From Nocardia cyriacigeorgica GUH-2 (GTDB lineage Bacteria; Actinomycetota; Actinomycetes; Mycobacteriales; Mycobacteriaceae), in assembly GCF_000284035.1 (NCBI RefSeq), contig NC_016887.1, positions 2,914,001 through 2,978,000 on the forward strand: a stretch of DNA of 64,000 nucleotides. Reading direction: 5' to 3'. The notes under the pieces were generated by a model. It searched no databases and was not told the origin of the DNA. It saw nothing but the letters and a program-made list of their open reading frames with translations. A program made the translations under genes and the position numbers. Below are positions 12,827 through 22,507 of the stretch, in pieces; the first letter of the stretch is position 1; every line of letters begins with the position of its first letter.

Positions 12827-12939
12827 CCCACCGCCTCGCGCACCGAGAATCGAAAGCCGCGCTAACGAAATCAGGCGTGCAGCCGACAGTCCCTCCGGAC
12901 CGCGGCACACATCCATAACGCAGGGAGAACCCAGAACTC

Positions 12940-13776
12940 ATGAGCGGACTGCTCGACGGTAAGACCATCCTGGTCACCGGCATCATCACCGACGCCTCCA
13001 TCGCGTTCCACGCGGCGGCCATCGCGCAGGAACAGGGCGCGAAGGTGATCATCACCGGTATCCCGGAGCGCCTGCGCCTGATCGACCGGATCGCCAAGCG
13101 CCTGCCCAAGGAAGTGCCGCCGGCGATCGGCCTCGACGTCACCAACGAAGACGACCTGGCCCAGCTCGCCGACAAGATCCGCGAGCTGGCCCCGGAAGGC
13201 CTCGACGGTGTGCTGCACTCCATCGCGTTCGCCCCGCGCACGCTGATGGGCCCGGAGGCCAAGCCGTTCCTCGAGGGCCCCGGCCCGGACGCCGCCAAGG
13301 CGTTCGAGATCTCGGCCTGGAGCTACGCCTCGCTGGCGCGGGCGGTGCTGCCGGTGATGAACGAGGGCGGCTCCATCGTCGGCATGGACTTCGACCCGCG
13401 CACCGCCATGCCGTACTACAACTGGATGGGTGTGGCGAAGGCGGCGCTGGAATCGGTGAACCGCTACGTCGCGCGTGAGGTCGGTGAGGCGAAGAAGGTG
13501 CGCTCGAACCTGATCGCCGCCGGTCCGATCAAGACTCTGGCCGCCAAGGCCATCGCCGGCACCGCCACCGACGACGCCGCCAAGCTGAACCAGCTCAACA
13601 CCTACTGGGACGGTGCCTCGCCGATCGGCTGGGATGTCGACGACCCGACCGTCGTGGGCAAGTCCGTGGTGGCGCTGCTCTCGGATTGGCTGCCCGGCAC
13701 CACCGGCTCGATCATCTACGTCGACGGCGGCGCCAGCCACAACACCTGGTTCCCGGAGAACATGCCGGTCAACTGA
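12940..13776 (+). CDS. inhA: NADH-dependent enoyl-ACP reductase InhA
   Basis: A 278-residue enoyl-ACP reductase of FAS-II, the isoniazid/ethionamide target in mycobacteria. The N-terminus ([20 protein letters not shown]) is nearly that of M. tuberculosis InhA. Ser94 (HSIAF), Tyr160 and Lys167 (YYNWMGVAK) are the cofactor-binding and catalytic residues; Ser94 keeps the same number as the residue altered in resistant M. tuberculosis. [14 protein letters not shown] and [11 protein letters not shown] are conserved. A GGGAG ribosome-binding site precedes the ATG. It lies between fabG1 and hemH, probably in one operon with both. Confidence 0.96.
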   Translation: MSGLLDGKTILVTGIITDASIAFHAAAIAQEQGAKVIITGIPERLRLIDRIAKRLPKEVPPAIGLDVTNEDDLAQLADKIRELAPEGLDGVLHSIAFAPRTLMGPEAKPFLEGPGPDAAKAFEISAWSYASLARAVLPVMNEGGSIVGMDFDPRTAMPYYNWMGVAKAALESVNRYVAREVGEAKKVRSNLIAAGPIKTLAAKAIAGTATDDAAKLNQLNTYWDGASPIGWDVDDPTVVGKSVVALLSDWLPGTTGSIIYVDGGASHNTWFPENMPVN

Positions 13777-13803
13777 CCCGTCACATACGACAGAGGAGAC
13801 ACT

Positions 13804-14859
13804 GTGGGCCGTTCGGCCGATGCGTTGCTACTGCTGTCGTTCGGCGGCCCCGAACGCCCCGAGGACGTGATGCCGTTCCTGGAGAACGTCACTCGGGGCC
13901 GGGGCGTGCCGCAGGAACGTCTCGCCGAAGTCGCCGAGCACTATCTGCACTTCGGCGGGGTGTCGCCGATCAATGAACTCAACCGCCGCATCATCGCCGC
14001 GGTGGAAGCCGAATTGCGCACGGCCGGAAGGGATCTGCCGGTCTATTTCGGCAACCGCAATTGGCATCCGATGGCCGAGGACACCCTCGCCCGGATGACC
14101 GCCGACGGGGTGCGCTCGGCGCTGGTCTTTCCCACCTCGGCCTGGGGCGGCTACTCGGGCTGTTTGCAGTATCAGGAAGACATCGTTCGCGCCCGTGACT
14201 CGGTCGGCCACGACGCACCTGAATTGATCAAGCTACGGCAGTACTTCGACCACCCGCTGCTGATCAACTCCTTCGCCGACGCGATTCGCGTTGCGGTGCA
14301 GCAGATTCCGGCCGATCGCCGCGACCGGATCCGGCTGGTGTTCACCGCGCACTCGATCCCCGTCTCGGCCGACCGCACCGCGGGCCCGCCCGCCGACGGT
14401 GGTGCGCTCTACAGCCGCCAGGTCGCTGATGCCGCCCGATTGTGCGCGGCGGCAACGGGTTTCGCCGATTACGACGTGGTGTGGCAGTCGCGGTCGGGTC
14501 CGCCGCAGGTGCCGTGGCTCGAGCCCGACATCGTCGACCATCTGGAGAACTTGTCCGGCAAGGGTGTCGACGCCGTGGTGGTGTGCCCGGTCGGGTTCGT
14601 CTCCGATCATCTCGAGGTGATCTGGGATCTCGACAACGAGGCCGCGCAGAAGGCCGCCGAACTCGGCATGGCCTTCGCCCGCGCCGGCACCCCGGGTGCC
14701 GATCCGCGGTTCGCGAAACTGGTCGTCGAGCTGATCGGCGAACACCTCGACGACGTGCCGCCGCGACGCCTCGGGTCCGCGCCGGGTTACGGGTGCACCG
14801 TCAACGGCGCCCCGTGTGCGGTGGACTGCTGTAAGCCGCCTGCGCGCCCGGCACGCTGA
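13804..14859 (+). CDS. hemH: Ferrochelatase (coproporphyrin III type)
   Basis: A 351-residue ferrochelatase inserting Fe2+ into porphyrin; actinobacteria use coproporphyrin III, so CpfC is the modern name. Conserved features: [18 protein letters not shown] at the start, [10 protein letters not shown], the catalytic histidine in FTAHSIPV (about residue 182), and [11 protein letters not shown]. The C-terminal [16 protein letters not shown] carries the cysteines that, with an internal Cys, bind a [2Fe-2S] cluster in actinobacterial enzymes. The GTG start follows GAGGAG and is 27 bp after inhA, matching the M. tuberculosis fabG1-inhA-hemB/Z order. Confidence 0.95.
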   Translation: MGRSADALLLLSFGGPERPEDVMPFLENVTRGRGVPQERLAEVAEHYLHFGGVSPINELNRRIIAAVEAELRTAGRDLPVYFGNRNWHPMAEDTLARMTADGVRSALVFPTSAWGGYSGCLQYQEDIVRARDSVGHDAPELIKLRQYFDHPLLINSFADAIRVAVQQIPADRRDRIRLVFTAHSIPVSADRTAGPPADGGALYSRQVADAARLCAAATGFADYDVVWQSRSGPPQVPWLEPDIVDHLENLSGKGVDAVVVCPVGFVSDHLEVIWDLDNEAAQKAAELGMAFARAGTPGADPRFAKLVVELIGEHLDDVPPRRLGSAPGYGCTVNGAPCAVDCCKPPARPAR

Positions 14860-15028
14860 GGACCGTTCTCCTGCCCCCGCACGGGTACTGACGAGGACCG
14901 GCCGGTGCCGACCGGCGGGCTCGCCGGTTCCAGGTTCGGGCGCTGCGCGCGCTCGAGTGCTCGGCCAGTCCGGCGCAGCTCGAGTGGGCCGAGTAGCAGC
15001 GATGCGGTCTGCGCGCCGCGGCCGGCGA

Positions 15029-15838
15029 TCAGCTCCCGCGCGCCGAGGCGTGCACCGCGACCAACCGCGCCGCCCGGATGGCGTCCCACAGCGGGCGCAG
15101 CAGCGATTCGTGCTCGGTGACGGCGCTGGCGGAGGTGGGGGAGGAGGCCGGTTCACGCTGGGCCACGGTGAGGATGGCGGCCAGGTGGTCGGCGCTGTCG
15201 AGGATGCGGCGCGCGCGCAGCGGAATCGCTTCCGGATAGTCGTGGCGGGTGTAGTCGGCCAGTTCGGCTTCGATCAGTTCGCGCGGATCGGCGTCACCGG
15301 CACCGAGGCCGGTGGTGTGCAGGCGCATGAGCGCGTCGGCGGCATCGCGGACCGCTTCGCGCATCGCGTATTCGGCTTCGCCCAGCGACATGTCGATACC
15401 GGTGGTGGCCGGGATCGGCGCGCTGTAGACGGTCCATTGCAGGGTGTCCTCGCCCTCCCACTGCGGGATCAGGCCGGTGCCCTCGGTGCCGGGAACACCG
15501 ATGAGGATGCCTTCGCCGGCCTCGAGCGCGTCGGCGGCGAACGCGGTGCCCACCGGCAGCCCCCGCACGTCGCCGGGCACGGGCAACACCAGCCGCAGGT
15601 GCGCGCCGGGCTCGGCGAGGGCTTCGCGAATCACCTTGAGCAGCGGCATGACTCCGGTGCCGGTGGTACCGCGCGAGGACCACGGCAAGTCGGTGCGGGC
15701 GCCGCTGAGCGGATCGCCTGCGGCGATGGTGTGCCGCGGGGCCCACGCGTGTAGCGCCTCCAGTACGTCATCGGGCGCACTGGAACCGGCCAGCCAGGAG
15801 CCGGCCCACACCGTCAGCGTGGCACTCGGGGAGCACAT
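15029..15838 (-). CDS. Rv1486c-like conserved hypothetical protein
   Basis: A 269-residue protein without signal peptide or membrane helices, converging on hemH. Position and size match Rv1486c of M. tuberculosis, a conserved actinobacterial protein of unknown function. Visible segments include LPWSSRGTTGTGVMPLLKVI, a middle part rich in glycine and proline (LPVPGDVRGLPVGTAFA) and a helical C-terminus (LRARRILDSADHLAAILTVA). I recognise no catalytic motif. The start ATG 15838 (MCSPSATLTVWAGSWL) is chosen by the onset of conserved-looking sequence; its ribosome-binding site is weak, so the start is uncertain. Confidence 0.8.
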   Translation of the reverse strand: MCSPSATLTVWAGSWLAGSSAPDDVLEALHAWAPRHTIAAGDPLSGARTDLPWSSRGTTGTGVMPLLKVIREALAEPGAHLRLVLPVPGDVRGLPVGTAFAADALEAGEGILIGVPGTEGTGLIPQWEGEDTLQWTVYSAPIPATTGIDMSLGEAEYAMREAVRDAADALMRLHTTGLGAGDADPRELIEAELADYTRHDYPEAIPLRARRILDSADHLAAILTVAQREPASSPTSASAVTEHESLLRPLWDAIRAARLVAVHASARGS

Positions 15839-15933
15839 AATCTTCGAGCATAAAGGTTCACCACGACACGTGGACATCGGTGCGCCCGCAGGTGTGCCCC
15901 AGGCTGTTATCTCATCGATCCCGTGGTCACAGT

Positions 15934-16152
15934 TCAGGTGTTGCAGCCCTGCGATGGATCGCCGGAAGCCGACGGCGGCAGCTGGATCAGGCAGACGATC
16001 AGGTCCAGCAGCGCCGGTGCCAGATCGGCCGAACCGGTAGCGACGGGATGGCGGTATTCGGCGGCGGGAGCGGCGCTCGCGGCCGGGGCGGCCCACGCGG
16101 GCAGGGTCAGGGCGGCGGCAGCCAGCAGCGCCGACAGTGGCTTCGCGGACAT
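15934..16152 (-). CDS. Small secreted protein of unknown function
   Basis: A 72-residue protein with a clear signal peptide (MSAKPLSALLAAAALTLPAW, cleavage after an ASA motif near residue 27) and a mature part of about 45 residues containing two cysteines (LIVCLIQLPPSASGDPSQGC). The ATG at 16152 has GGAGG six bases upstream; a longer frame adds only proline/arginine-rich sequence. It lies upstream of the Rv1486c-like gene on the same strand with a 95-bp gap. The two cysteines could form one disulfide. No family recognised. Confidence 0.7.
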   Translation of the reverse strand: MSAKPLSALLAAAALTLPAWAAPAASAAPAAEYRHPVATGSADLAPALLDLIVCLIQLPPSASGDPSQGCNT

Positions 16153-16241
16153 GTGCACCTCCGGATCACCCCGGCCGGGCGTTCCGGCCGGCACGGCTCG
16201 CGCCCGCACCGACGGGCCGCGAGTCCCTCGATTGCCGGACG

Positions 16242-17054
16242 CTACTCGGGTTCGGTGACGAAGTCGATGAGTCGTTCCACCGCACCGATCAGCGGTGCCT
16301 CGAGGTCACGGAAGGAATCGACGGCGTTGTAGACCCGCCGCCAGCCCTCCTGCGGCGTGCCCCAGCCCAGGCGCCGGCAGACCCCGGTCTTCCAGTCCTC
16401 GCCGCGCGGCACCTGCGGCCACTCCGGGATGCCCACTGCGGCCGGGCGCACCGCCTGCCAGACGTCGATGAACGGATGTCCGGTGACCAGCACGTGCGCG
16501 CCGAGGCCGGTGGTGAGCTGGGATTCCTTCGACCCGGTGACCAGATGGTCGACCAGCACGCCCACCCGCCGGCCCGGTCCCGGCCCGAATTCGGTGAGCC
16601 GCGCGGCCAGGTTGTCCAGTCCCTCGAGATGTTCGACGACCACGCCCTCGACCCGCAGGTCGTGGCCCCACACCCGCTCCACCAGCGCCGCGTCGTGCAC
16701 GCCCTCGACCCAGATCCGGCTCGCCGCCGCGACGCGGGCACGCAGGCCTTCGACCCGGGTGGAGCCGGAGGCGGAGCGGGTCTCGCGCTTGGGCGCGGTG
16801 GGGGCGGGGCGCACCAGCGTCACCGGTTGACCGTCGATCAGGAACGCGGCCTCACGCAGGGCGAACAACCGGACCGCGCCGCGGGCGTCCTCGAGTTTCA
16901 CGAATTCGCCGTCGTAGCTGCGGTCGAATCCGACGACGGCGCCGCAGAATCCGCTCGCCGCGTCCTCCACCACGAGGTCACGTTCGGCGTCCACCCGCGG
17001 GACCGCGCGCTTGGTGGCGCGGGAGTGCCCGGAAAAGATGTCACGGCCGTACAT
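16242..17054 (-). CDS. DUF3097 protein
   Basis: A 270-residue member of the actinobacterial DUF3097 family. The N-terminus MYGRDIFSGHSRATKRAVPR and the central RRVGVLVDHLVTGSKESQLT followed by HVLVTGHPFIDVWQAVRP are family hallmarks; the latter looks like a Toprim-type fold (as in RNase M5 and primase), though that is inference. The final third ends in EDWKTGVCRRLGWGTPQEGW. There is no signal peptide or membrane segment. It is divergent from the nfeD gene with a 116-bp gap, which should hold both promoters. Biochemical role unknown. Confidence 0.8.
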   Translation of the reverse strand: MYGRDIFSGHSRATKRAVPRVDAERDLVVEDAASGFCGAVVGFDRSYDGEFVKLEDARGAVRLFALREAAFLIDGQPVTLVRPAPTAPKRETRSASGSTRVEGLRARVAAASRIWVEGVHDAALVERVWGHDLRVEGVVVEHLEGLDNLAARLTEFGPGPGRRVGVLVDHLVTGSKESQLTTGLGAHVLVTGHPFIDVWQAVRPAAVGIPEWPQVPRGEDWKTGVCRRLGWGTPQEGWRRVYNAVDSFRDLEAPLIGAVERLIDFVTEPE

Positions 17055-17170
17055 GTCACGCGAACTCACCCGCCCGAAGCTACTGCACCGGAAACGCTTC
17101 GACGGTGCGGCGCACCGGGGGATCGTCGTGGCGGGCCACACAAATCGGCTCCGCCCACTACAGTGGAGGC

Positions 17171-17602
17171 GTGGCCGCAGTTGTCTGGCTGGTCGTGGGC
17201 ATTCTGCTCGTGGCGGCCGAGATGTTCGTCGGTGAGTTGACCTTGCTGATGCTCGGTGGTGGTGCCCTCATCACCGCGGTGATCAGTTTCGCCGCCGACA
17301 CCAGTGTCGTGGCCGACGCGATCATCTTCGCGGTCGTGTCCGTCGCGCTGATGCTCGGTGTGCGCCCGATGTTGTTGCGGCGCTTCGCGACTCCACCGCC
17401 GACGCTCACCAATGTGGATGCGCTGCCCGGGAAGACGGCGCTGGTGCTCGAGGACGTCGGGGCACACAGCGGACGGGTGAAGCTCGGTGGTGAGGAGTGG
17501 ACGGCGCGGCCGTTCGATCCGGCGGAGGAGTATCCGCAGGGAACCACGGTGTACGTGATGAAGATCGACGGCGCGACGGCCGTCGTCTGGAAAGGGCCGT
17601 AA
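17171..17602 (+). CDS. NfeD-family membrane protein, Rv1487-like
   Basis: A 143-residue NfeD-like protein with three closely packed N-terminal hydrophobic segments (about residues 3-25, 28-46 and 49-68) and a C-terminal OB-fold domain (about 80-143, LPGKTALVLEDVGAHSGRVK). NfeD proteins pair with SPFH/stomatin proteins and influence membrane microdomains. The GTG start has GGAG upstream. Its stop overlaps the ATG of the SPFH gene by one base, as in Rv1487-Rv1488. Confidence 0.9.
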   Translation: MAAVVWLVVGILLVAAEMFVGELTLLMLGGGALITAVISFAADTSVVADAIIFAVVSVALMLGVRPMLLRRFATPPPTLTNVDALPGKTALVLEDVGAHSGRVKLGGEEWTARPFDPAEEYPQGTTVYVMKIDGATAVVWKGP

Positions 17603-18846
17603 TGGCTGTATTGATCGTTGCCGCCGTCCTCGTGCTGCTGGTCGTGGTGGTGGTGTTCAAATCGATCGCGCTGGTGCCGCAGGCCGAGGCGGCGGTGATC
17701 GAACGACTCGGCCGGTACTCGCGCACGGTGTCGGGTCAGTTGACCTTCCTGGTGCCCTTCGCCGACCGCATCCGGGCCAAGGTGGATCTGCGCGAGCGGG
17801 TGGTCTCGTTCCCGCCGCAGCCGGTGATCACCCAGGACAACCTCACCCTGCAGATCGACTCGGTGGTGTATTTCCAGGTCACCAGCCCGCAGGCGGCGGT
17901 ATACGAGATCAGCAACTACATTGCCGCGGTCGAACAGCTCACCGTCACCACCCTGCGCAACGTGGTCGGCGGCATGACCCTGGAAGACACGCTGACCTCC
18001 CGTGATCAGATCAACAGCCAGCTGCGCGGCGTCCTCGACGAGGCCACCGGACGCTGGGGTCTGCGGGTGGCGCGGGTGGAGCTGAAGGCCATCGATCCGC
18101 CGCCGTCGATTCAGGAGTCGATGGAAAAGCAGATGAAGGCCGATCGCGAGAAGCGCGCCATGATCCTCACTGCCGAGGGCCAGCGCGAATCGCAGATCAA
18201 GACCGCCGAGGGTGCCAAGCAGGCACAGATCTTGTCGGCCGAGGGTGCCAAGCAGTCGGCCATCCTGTCGGCCGAAGGTGAACGCCAGAGCCGCATTCTG
18301 CGCGCCCAGGGTGAACGCGCCGCCTCCTACCTGCAAGCTCAGGGCCAGGCCAAGGCGATCGAAAAGGTTTTCGCCGCAATCAAATCCGGCAAGCCGACGC
18401 CGGAACTGCTGGCCTACCAGTACATGCAGACGCTGCCGATGGTCGCGCGCGGCGACGCCAACAAGGTGTGGCTGGTGCCCAGCGATTTCGGGAAGGCCCT
18501 GGAAGGTTTCGCCAAGAACTTCGCCACCAAGGGCGAGGACGGCGTATTCCGTTACGAGCCACCGGAATCCGACGGCAGCGAGAGCAAACCGGAAGACGAT
18601 TCCGAGGATGTCGCCGACTGGTTCGACACCGCGCCGGATCCAGCCATCGAACGTGCCGTGCGCGCGGCCGAGGCCACGGCCCGCACGCCGGTCGAGGGTT
18701 TGGTGCCCGGCGTCGACCCCGCACCGGCGAACCTGAACAAGCCGGGCCCCGCAGCGCCGCAAGGGCCGGCGCGGCCCGAACCGCCGCAGCCCAGTGCCGG
18801 TGACATCCACGGCCGGCCGTGGCAGCCGCCGGGGGCGCAGCAGTAG
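17602..18846 (+). CDS. SPFH/stomatin-like protein, Rv1488-like
   Basis: A 414-residue stomatin/prohibitin-type protein. One N-terminal transmembrane helix (residues 2-22) anchors the SPFH domain (about 25-200: VPQAEAAVIERLGRYSRT through LRVARVELKAIDPP). Residues 190-260 hold repeated AEG units (AEGQRESQIKTAEGAKQAQI) forming the long coiled helix typical of the family. The last 100 residues are acidic then proline-rich. It should oligomerise on the membrane with the NfeD partner encoded just upstream. Start by TAATG overlap with nfeD. Confidence 0.92.
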   Translation: MAVLIVAAVLVLLVVVVVFKSIALVPQAEAAVIERLGRYSRTVSGQLTFLVPFADRIRAKVDLRERVVSFPPQPVITQDNLTLQIDSVVYFQVTSPQAAVYEISNYIAAVEQLTVTTLRNVVGGMTLEDTLTSRDQINSQLRGVLDEATGRWGLRVARVELKAIDPPPSIQESMEKQMKADREKRAMILTAEGQRESQIKTAEGAKQAQILSAEGAKQSAILSAEGERQSRILRAQGERAASYLQAQGQAKAIEKVFAAIKSGKPTPELLAYQYMQTLPMVARGDANKVWLVPSDFGKALEGFAKNFATKGEDGVFRYEPPESDGSESKPEDDSEDVADWFDTAPDPAIERAVRAAEATARTPVEGLVPGVDPAPANLNKPGPAAPQGPARPEPPQPSAGDIHGRPWQPPGAQQ

Positions 18847-18976
18847 CGCACCGCCCGCGTTATTCCCTCCGCCGATGTCGGATTGTGCACAGTCGACGCG
18901 GAATTGACTCTCGCCGCGTGCGGTTGGTCTGCTGCGTCGGTTCGCGAACGGCGAATCGGGTGAGTGAGGGACGCAG

Positions 18977-20269
18977 ATGATCGGGTGGACACGGCGGCGC
19001 ACGACCGCGCGGACGAGCACGACCGGCAGGCGGCGCGGCACGGTGGTGGCCGCGCTGCTGGCCACGGCGGCGCTGGTACTCGCCGGCTGCTCCGATGACG
19101 CGGACGCCGGGACCACCACGGCCTGGTCCGACAGCTGGGTGACCGCGCAGCAGGCGGCGGTCGACCTGTGGGAACCCAATTGGTCCACCGGCGGATTCGA
19201 GAATCAGACCATCCGCCAGGTGATCCGGCCGACGCTCGGCGGCGATGAGGTCCGGATCAAGTTCTCCAACCTCTTCGGTGAACGCCCGCTGCGGATCGCC
19301 GCGGCGACGATCGCCGAACCGGCAGACGGCGCGGCGGTGCGCGCGGAGAGCGTGCGGCCGCTGCTGTTCGGTGGCGCCGAATCCACCGAGATCCCCGCCG
19401 GCGCGGAAACCACCAGCGACGCGGTCGATTTCCCGGTGACCGCGCTGCAGCCGGTCACGGTGACGATCTATCTGGCCGAGCCGACCGGCCCCGCCACCTT
19501 CCACCAAACCGGTAATGCCACCAGCTACCTGGCCAGTGGCGACCATGTTGCCGATCCGGCCGCGGCGGCGTTCACCGACACCAGCCGCTCCTGGTACTAC
19601 CTCGCCGACCTCGAGGTGAACGGCACCGGCGCCGAGGGTGCGGTGGTGACCTTCGGCGATTCGATCACCGACGGCGCCGAAGCCACCGCCGACGCCGACA
19701 ACCGCTACCCGGACGTGCTGGCCACGCGCCTGGCCGCCGACGGGTCCGCCCGCGCGGTACTGAACACCGGCATCAGCGGCAATCGGGTGCTCACCGATTC
19801 CGACTACACCGGGCAGAGCGCCAAGACCCGGTTCCAGCGCGATGCGCTCGACCGCGACGGCGCGAGCACCGTCATCCTGCTGGAAGGCATCAACGACATC
19901 GGCGCCAGTGAACTCGACGAACCCTGGGTGCATCCCAACCCGGAGGTCAGCGCCGACCAACTCATCGCCGGCTACCGCGAACTCATCGCCCTGGCCCGCG
20001 CGGACGGCCTGCGAGTCGTGGGCGCGACGCTGACCCCGTACAAGGGCGCGCCCTATTACAGCGAACGCGGTGAAGCAGTGCGCGACGCGGTGAACAGCTG
20101 GATCCGGTCGTCGGGCGAGTTCGACGCGGTCATCGACTTCGAACGGGCCGTGGCCGACCCCGCCGACCCGGACGCCATCGCCCCCGCCTTCGACAGCGGC
20201 GACCACCTGCACCCGAGCCCGGCCGGTTACGCCACGATGGCCCAGGCCATCGACCTGGCCCAGCTCTGA
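18977..20269 (+). CDS. SGNH/GDSL hydrolase lipoprotein
   Basis: A 430-residue exported lipoprotein. The lipobox is LAGC with the lipidated Cys38, preceded by an arginine-rich n-region (RRTTARTSTTGRRRG). Residues 60-215 form a beta-rich N-terminal domain (WSTGGFENQTIRQVIRPTLG), and 220-430 form the SGNH hydrolase with Ser229 in FGDSITDG, the block III-like EGINDIG and a C-terminal Asp-His pair in DHLHPSPAGY. This arrangement matches GDSL esterases related to rhamnogalacturonan acetylesterases. It has a GAGGGA site before the ATG and a strong terminator after the stop. Probable role: deacylation of an envelope or environmental ester; the substrate is unknown. No counterpart lies here in M. tuberculosis as I recall. 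Confidence 0.88.
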   Translation: MIGWTRRRTTARTSTTGRRRGTVVAALLATAALVLAGCSDDADAGTTTAWSDSWVTAQQAAVDLWEPNWSTGGFENQTIRQVIRPTLGGDEVRIKFSNLFGERPLRIAAATIAEPADGAAVRAESVRPLLFGGAESTEIPAGAETTSDAVDFPVTALQPVTVTIYLAEPTGPATFHQTGNATSYLASGDHVADPAAAAFTDTSRSWYYLADLEVNGTGAEGAVVTFGDSITDGAEATADADNRYPDVLATRLAADGSARAVLNTGISGNRVLTDSDYTGQSAKTRFQRDALDRDGASTVILLEGINDIGASELDEPWVHPNPEVSADQLIAGYRELIALARADGLRVVGATLTPYKGAPYYSERGEAVRDAVNSWIRSSGEFDAVIDFERAVADPADPDAIAPAFDSGDHLHPSPAGYATMAQAIDLAQL

Positions 20270-20275
20270 GCCCTC

Positions 20276-20309
20276 GGCGCCCACCCGCGCAACTGCGCCG
20301 GTGGGCGCC
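20276..20309 (+). terminator. Strong terminator after the SGNH lipoprotein
   Basis: GGCGCCCACC and GGTGGGCGCC enclose an inner GCGC-AACT-GCGC stem with a single C-C mismatch, followed by the T-rich TTGCTGTCTGGTTG. Confidence 0.8.
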
Positions 20310-20713
20310 TTGCTGTCTGGTTGATCCTTCGGCCATGAACTGCGCGGCCGCGAACAAGACCTTCGGCAGCCATCGCGGGCCGGCTGTGGCGGGCCCGGAT
20401 CCCGGCGCTGGTCGCGGTGCCATGCGCCGAGATCACCCACAGTCGGCGGGCCGCCGCGCGATCTCGGGGCGACCGTTCGATAGCCTGCGCGCCGATCCGC
20501 ACGCCACGGCGGTGGCCCTGCTCGCGGCGCTGAGCCATGCGAACAGGCCGTTCTCGGTGCTGGCGCGGCCGTGCGCTCGATCGCGCAGGGTTCTGCACCC
20601 ATGCGCCGTGCGACGGGACCCCCGATCACCGCGGCGATTGCGCTGCTGGTGAACACGCTGCGGGCGGGCCGTGCAGCTCGGCATCCTGGAGGTATCGGGC
20701 TGCGGAGCAGGTG
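20310..20713. other. 404-bp region without a supported gene
   Basis: Frames are open on both strands, but none has a family signature or a good start. One rightward frame is open from about 20484, with an ATG at 20601, and ends in TGA at 20715-20717, overlapping the GTG at 20714 of the htrA-like gene. It might be a 38-codon leader peptide or the tail of a decayed gene. The htrA promoter must lie here. Confidence 0.4.
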
Positions 20714-21640
20714 GTGATCAGCGTGGACGATGCGGCGATGGATGCGTACTCGCGCACGGTGATCGCGGTGGCAGCCTCGGTGACACCGCATGTGGCGAGT
20801 GTGCGGACGCGGCGGGGGAGCGGGTCGGCCGTGGTGGTGTCCGGGGACGGGTATCTGTTGACGAACGCGCACGTGGTCGGGTCCGCGCGCCGGGGTGAGC
20901 TGGTGTTCGCCGATGGGGCCGAAACCCGGTTCGACGTCGTCGGCGCCGATCCGCTGTCTGATCTCGCGGTGCTGCGTGCCCGCGGCGCGGCGCCCGGCGC
21001 CGTCACGCTCGGTGACGCCGACGCCCTCGTCGTGGGGCAGTTGGTGGTCGCCGTCGGCAGCCCGCTCGGATTGGCCGGTTCGGTGACCGCGGGCGTGGTG
21101 AGCGCGCTGGGCCGGGCCGTGCCGGTGGCCTCGCGCCGCGCCGGGCGGGTGATCGAAGACGTCATCCAGACCGACGCCGCCCTCAACCCGGGCAATTCCG
21201 GTGGCGCGCTAGCCGATTCGGCCGGGCGAGTGGTGGGGGTGAACACCGCCGTCGCCGGCATCGGCCTCGGCCTGGCGATCCCGATCAACGCCACCACCCG
21301 CATGATCGTGCAAACCCTGCGCACCGACGGACGGGTCCGCCGCGCCTACCTGGGCCTGGTGGGCGTGCCCGCGCCGCTGCCGGCCGAGGTCGCCGCACGC
21401 ACGGGGCAGGATGGCGGCGTCCGCATCGTCGAGATCATCAGCGGCGGCCCCGCCGATCGAGCCGGGCTGCGCCGCGGCGATCTGGTGCTCAGCGTCGCCC
21501 GCACCGAGGTCAGGGACGCGCAGGGGATTCAGCGTCAGCTGTTCGCCGACGCGATCGGCTCACACCTGCCGGTCACGGTGCTGCGCAATGGAGCCATGGT
21601 CGATGTGATCGCGGTGCCGAGCGAACTCACCGTCGACTGA
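20714..21640 (+). CDS. Leaderless HtrA-like serine protease with PDZ domain
   Basis: A 308-residue trypsin-fold protease of the HtrA/DegP group. The triad is visible: His53 (TNAHVV), Asp83 (LSDLAVL) and Ser162 (NPGNSGGAL). A PDZ domain covers about residues 215-300 (GVRIVEIISGGPADRAGLRR GDLVLSV). Unlike mycobacterial HtrA and PepD, there is no signal peptide or membrane anchor, so the protein is probably cytoplasmic. GTG 20714 was chosen because GGAG lies six bases upstream; GTG 20723 is possible. The last 14 bases overlap the 3' end of the convergent TVP38 gene. Confidence 0.88.
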   Translation: MISVDDAAMDAYSRTVIAVAASVTPHVASVRTRRGSGSAVVVSGDGYLLTNAHVVGSARRGELVFADGAETRFDVVGADPLSDLAVLRARGAAPGAVTLGDADALVVGQLVVAVGSPLGLAGSVTAGVVSALGRAVPVASRRAGRVIEDVIQTDAALNPGNSGGALADSAGRVVGVNTAVAGIGLGLAIPINATTRMIVQTLRTDGRVRRAYLGLVGVPAPLPAEVAARTGQDGGVRIVEIISGGPADRAGLRRGDLVLSVARTEVRDAQGIQRQLFADAIGSHLPVTVLRNGAMVDVIAVPSELTVD

Positions 21641-22325
21641 CCGGCTGCGAGGGCAATGCGACAGGGTCGGCAACCTCCCCGCGGGGTACCGGCTTCCATC
21701 GCGCATCGATGACCAACCCCACCACGCCGATCGCCAGGCACACACCCGAGATCACCACCATTGCCGGATGGCTCCCGCCGGTCAGCGCATCCGCGAGGAT
21801 CACCGTCGCCACCGTCCCGGGCAGCGAGCCGATCACCGTTGCGATCAGGTACGGCCAGAACCGGATCGAGGACAGCCCGCAGCAGTAGTTGACCACCGAG
21901 AACGGTGCGATCGCGATCAATCGCAGCGAACCGACGGCCAGCCAGCCGCGGCGTTCGAGCCGTTCATCGATCGCGCGCACCGACGGATGGGTCAGCCGTG
22001 CGGCCACGCGGTCGCGATCGAGGGCGCGCACCAGCAGCAGGGCCAGCGCGGCGGCCACCGTCGTCGCGGTGAGCGCCACCGTGCTGCCGAGTCCGGCGCC
22101 GAACAGCACACCGCAGCTCACGGTGAGTACCGTCCGCGGCACGGGTGCGACAGCGACCAGGGCATATCCGGCGAAGAACAGCAGCGGGAAGACCGGTCCG
22201 ACGCTGTCGGCCCAGTCCTGGATCTGCTCGGGACTCGGCAGCTCGATCAGCAACGCGACGACGAAAAGCGCGCCGACCGCGAGGATCAGCGCGACGACGC
22301 GTCGATCGCGAATCAGTCGAGTCAC
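21627..22325 (-). CDS. TVP38/TMEM64 (DedA-like) membrane protein, Rv1491c-like
   Basis: A 232-residue polytopic membrane protein of the TVP38/TMEM64 (SNARE-associated/VTT) family. About six hydrophobic segments are seen; the VTT signature includes GYALVAVAPVPRTVLTVSCG and LRLIAIAPFSVVNYCCGLSS. Homologues act in lipid scrambling or undecaprenyl-phosphate recycling in some bacteria, but not all members are tested. It converges on the htrA-like gene and is divergent from mutA, as is Rv1491c next to Rv1492. The C-terminal 25 residues are polar. Confidence 0.88.
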   Translation of the reverse strand: MTRLIRDRRVVALILAVGALFVVALLIELPSPEQIQDWADSVGPVFPLLFFAGYALVAVAPVPRTVLTVSCGVLFGAGLGSTVALTATTVAAALALLLVRALDRDRVAARLTHPSVRAIDERLERRGWLAVGSLRLIAIAPFSVVNYCCGLSSIRFWPYLIATVIGSLPGTVATVILADALTGGSHPAMVVISGVCLAIGVVGLVIDARWKPVPRGEVADPVALPSQPVSRR

Positions 22326-22507
22326 CCGGGCAAGGTTACCGGTTGGTAGTGGTGGCCTCGCTCGAGCGCGTATTGGCGTCGGGCTAGCATCGGAGGAAAC
22401 GAGTCGAATGCTCGTTAACCAAAGTGTCCGCTGAGCTGGGCGGATGCACAGGTGCGGGCGTGCAGGAGTGGTGCGCCCGTACTCGAATGGAAGAGGGAAA
22501 GCAGCGT

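Noticed and set aside
20335..20652. 105-codon rightward frame between the SGNH and HtrA genes
   Set aside because: No ribosome-binding site and no recognisable protein character; left as an unexplained region.
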